A DNA stretch of 64,000 nt, from NCBI GenBank assembly GCA_032654645.1, contig JAULAW010000003.1, positions 124,001-188,000 of the forward strand, in the 5' to 3' direction. Shown here in pieces: positions 62,149 through 64,000 of the stretch (positions within the stretch are counted from its first letter, which is position 1; every line of letters begins with the position of its first letter). This DNA is from CAITJF01 sp032654645 (GTDB lineage: Bacteria > Pseudomonadota > Gammaproteobacteria > Burkholderiales > Gallionellaceae). A program made the translations under genes and the position numbers. A model generated the notes under the pieces. The model ran no database searches and was not told the origin of the DNA. It worked only from the letters and a program-made list of their open reading frames with translations.

Positions 62149-64000
62149 CTACCCTACTTCGCACAACATCCCATCCGCAAACAGCAGCGCGCAACGCACA
62201 GTTTTGCCTGCGTACACGGCCTGCATGGCAGCGCGGTACTCCAGCATCTGTGCGCAATACGGCGATGGGTTGGTCTGTTCGCCGGTCTTGTAATCCAGCA
62301 CCCATACCTCATCATCAAATTCAACCAGGCGGTCTATGCGTTTCAACTCGCCGCGTACGTTGACGTAAGGCATTTCATTGCATGCACTGCGGTAATGTTG
62401 CGGATCGAAAAAACGTTGCAAATTCGGTAACGCAAGCAAATGTTGCGCTTGTTGCCAGAGTGATTCCATCTCATGGGAAGGGATGGCGAGACGTTGTTGC
62501 AAAACTGCCCTTTCCCGTGCTATCGCGCTTCCCTCTCCCGCAAGCGGGGAGAGCGCAGCGAGGGGGGCGAAGCCGGTTAGGGGAGAGGGTGGCGCGAGGT
62601 GTTGCAGCAGCGCGTGCAGCCAGATGCCCTGGCGCTGTTCAGCAGTCATGCGCGGCGCTTGTTGGCCGGTCGGCAGCGGGTGCAGCAATGCCGCATCCAC
62701 TTTTGCAAATACTTTCTGTACAGGTGCAGCACTGTGCGTTGCGGCCAGCAATGGATTGCTGCCCTGTTCCACAACTTTCGCGATGCGGCCATACCAGGAT
62801 TCTTCTGCCAGCTCGCCATTACCGCTCACCAGCAGGGCCTGTTTGGCGCGCGTCATGGCGACGTACAGCAGATTCATTTCTTCGCGCCGTGCATAAGCTT
62901 CGTCCGCATCAAAGTAAGGCGCGCGCCGTGCGCCGCGTCCGCGCTTGTCAGAATACAGGGAGAAGTGTGCGGGGCGCGGCGCGTTGGGCGGCCAGTCGAG
63001 CAGCACGCCGTAACTGTCGGGCTTGCGCTGCGTGTCGTTGGCGTCCAGCAGCCACACGATGGGCGCTTCCAGCCCTTTGGCCTCGTGCACGGTGTAAATG
63101 CGCAGCGCGTTGCCGACCTCGCCCACCTTGCCTTCGTCCGGCGATTCGTTTTCCGCCGCGCGTAATTCGCGCAGTTCGGCGAGGAAGCGCGGCAGGCTGG
63201 GATAGCGCCCGGCATCCACGTTGAGCGCGATTTCCATGAAAGCTTGCAGGTTGGCGCGCACCGTTTCGTGCAGTTCGTCAGGCAGCGCCGCCGCATAGCG
63301 ATGCAGCAAATCCCCCTCGAAATAAATGCGGTCGAGCAGGTCATGCACCGGCAGCTTGTCGGCCAGAGCCAGCCAACTTTGCAGCAGGCGGTGGGCGCGC
63401 GACAAGTTAGGGGATGCCGCCGTATTGCTTTGTGCGATACGTTGCAACCGCGACCACCAGTTTCCCTCAACATCCGCTGCGAGTTGCATCAAGTCTTCAT
63501 CCGAACAATCGAACAGCGGGGAACGCAGCACTTGCGCCAGTTCGAGGTCGGCAAAAGGAGTAATCAGGAAAGTCAGCAGCGCCTGGATGTCTTCCGCTTC
63601 CAGCATGTCGAGTAGTCCACCGCGCCGCGAAGTTAAAAACGGGATGTGGCGCGCGCGCAATGCGCGTTCGTATACGCGCAGATGCGTGCGCTTGCGCACC
63701 AGCACCGTGATGTCGCAGTACTCGGCGCGGCGCACCACGCCGCCCTCGCCCCGCACGCTCCAACGCGCCACGATGTCGGCAATTTTAGCGGCGAATTGCT
63801 CCGCCTCGATTTCGCGCGCGCCGCCCGGCTCTTCGATGCGCGGCTCGACTAGCGGATTGCGCAGACCCTCTCCCCCTGCCCCTGTGTCAATTCCGCATCC
63901 GGCTTGCCGGATAGCGGATTGCCTACCTTTGGTGCTCCCCAGGGGAGAGGGGTGAATCTCTTCTGCTGCGGCGAGCGGCAGCACTTCGACGTGGCCTGGC
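62149..64000 (-). CDS. AddA/UvrD-type helicase-nuclease (5' end outside window)
   Basis: The C-terminal helicase motifs IV-VI are visible (CDITVLVRKRTHLR, IYTVHEAKGLEAPIVWLLD, ARREEMNLLYVAMTRAK). A RecB-type nuclease domain follows, with LDYKTGEQ as part of its active site. It processes double-strand breaks. The frame is open to the window edge; the GTG at 63984 is internal. Palindromic repeats have been inserted in frame at about 62521-62593 (residues SPLTGFAPLAALSPLAGEG) and 63868-63952 (SPLGSTKG...GAGGEG). Confidence 0.88.
   Translation of the reverse strand, partial: PGHVEVLPLAAAEEIHPSPLGSTKGRQSAIRQAGCGIDTGAGGEGLRNPLVEPRIEEPGGAREIEAEQFAAKIADIVARWSVRGEGGVVRRAEYCDITVLVRKRTHLRVYERALRARHIPFLTSRRGGLLDMLEAEDIQALLTFLITPFADLELAQVLRSPLFDCSDEDLMQLAADVEGNWWSRLQRIAQSNTAASPNLSRAHRLLQSWLALADKLPVHDLLDRIYFEGDLLHRYAAALPDELHETVRANLQAFMEIALNVDAGRYPSLPRFLAELRELRAAENESPDEGKVGEVGNALRIYTVHEAKGLEAPIVWLLDANDTQRKPDSYGVLLDWPPNAPRPAHFSLYSDKRGRGARRAPYFDADEAYARREEMNLLYVAMTRAKQALLVSGNGELAEESWYGRIAKVVEQGSNPLLAATHSAAPVQKVFAKVDAALLHPLPTGQQAPRMTAEQRQGIWLHALLQHLAPPSPLTGFAPLAALSPLAGEGSAIARERAVLQQRLAIPSHEMESLWQQAQHLLALPNLQRFFDPQHYRSACNEMPYVNVRGELKRIDRLVEFDDEVWVLDYKTGEQTNPSPYCAQMLEYRAAMQAVYAGKTVRCALLFADGMLCEVG
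62521..62593. repeat. Palindromic repeat inside the helicase-nuclease gene
   Basis: CCCTCTCCCGCAAGCGGGGA opens the block at 62529 and GGGGAGAGGG closes it. The block is in frame and adds about 24 residues between the helicase and nuclease parts. Confidence 0.6.
63868..63952. repeat. Nested palindromic repeat inside the helicase-nuclease gene
   Basis: The outer arms CCCTCTCCCC/GGGGAGAGGG enclose an inner hairpin TCCGCATCCGGC-tt-GCCGGATAGCGGA. It is translated in frame near residues 15-40 of the visible part. Confidence 0.6.

Overview
The window looks like a chromosomal segment of a betaproteobacterium, most likely a Gallionellaceae/Nitrosomonadales-type iron- or sulfur-oxidising relative. This is inferred from gene content: a multiheme c-type cytochrome with its own ResB/CcsA-type haem-attachment genes, a complete rnf cluster, B12-dependent methionine synthase, assimilatory NirBD, a sensor/regulator pair beside argH, and many short palindromic repeats. 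No rRNA, tRNA or CRISPR array was recognised.

Layout. 1-4.1 kb (+): multiheme cytochrome, ResB-like, CcsA-like and TPR genes. 4.2-8.1 kb (-): a TPR/SPINDLY-type glycosyltransferase gene split by an IS1634-family element, with a 234-bp MITE upstream. 8.8-18.3 kb: kinase/cNMP-domain fusion, leuA, psiE, hugZ-like, yihY, yqhA, tlpA-like, lytic transglycosylase and proS. 18.3-20.8 kb: relics of rpmB and apbE around a cation/proton antiporter gene. 20.8-27.6 kb (+): apbE, rseC, rnfABCDGE, rnfH, tightly packed as one probable operon. 27.7-34.7 kb: an accessory, decaying region with a PIN toxin gene broken by both a MITE and an IS1380-like element, other toxin-antitoxin pairs, a Fic chimera, an IS200 fragment and a 5'-truncated P-loop NTPase. 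34.7-36.9 kb: a second copy of the antiporter gene, a second MITE and a small cNMP-binding protein. 37-49.6 kb: a frameshifted LytTR regulator with its histidine kinase, argH, grxD, prmC, debris where prfA would often be, metH, a hemerythrin-GGDEF protein, comM and ubiK. 49.7-55.8 kb (+): a nitrogen block with a sigma-54-like promoter, porin, glnK, amtB, nirB and nirD. 55.9-64 kb (mostly -): ferredoxin reductase, two proteins of unknown role, a nirD relic, sodB, a GIDE/EF-hand membrane protein with LemA, a spermidine-synthase-like protein and an AddA-like helicase-nuclease running off the edge.

How the parts work together. The first cluster would make and mature an exported multiheme cytochrome. 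The rnf operon carries its own flavin transferase (ApbE), matching the covalent-FMN sites visible in RnfD and RnfG. Porin-GlnK-AmtB-NirBD forms an ammonium/nitrite assimilation unit with a nitrogen-type promoter.

The most informative signals are evolutionary. Two identical 234-bp MITEs exist, one with a perfect 10-bp target duplication. The disrupted PIN toxin reading frame is restored exactly when the MITE and IS are removed with one target copy each. Relics of rpmB, apbE and nirD lie near or within the same segments as the genes they resemble. Palindromic repeats have entered coding regions in frame and in one case supply a start codon.
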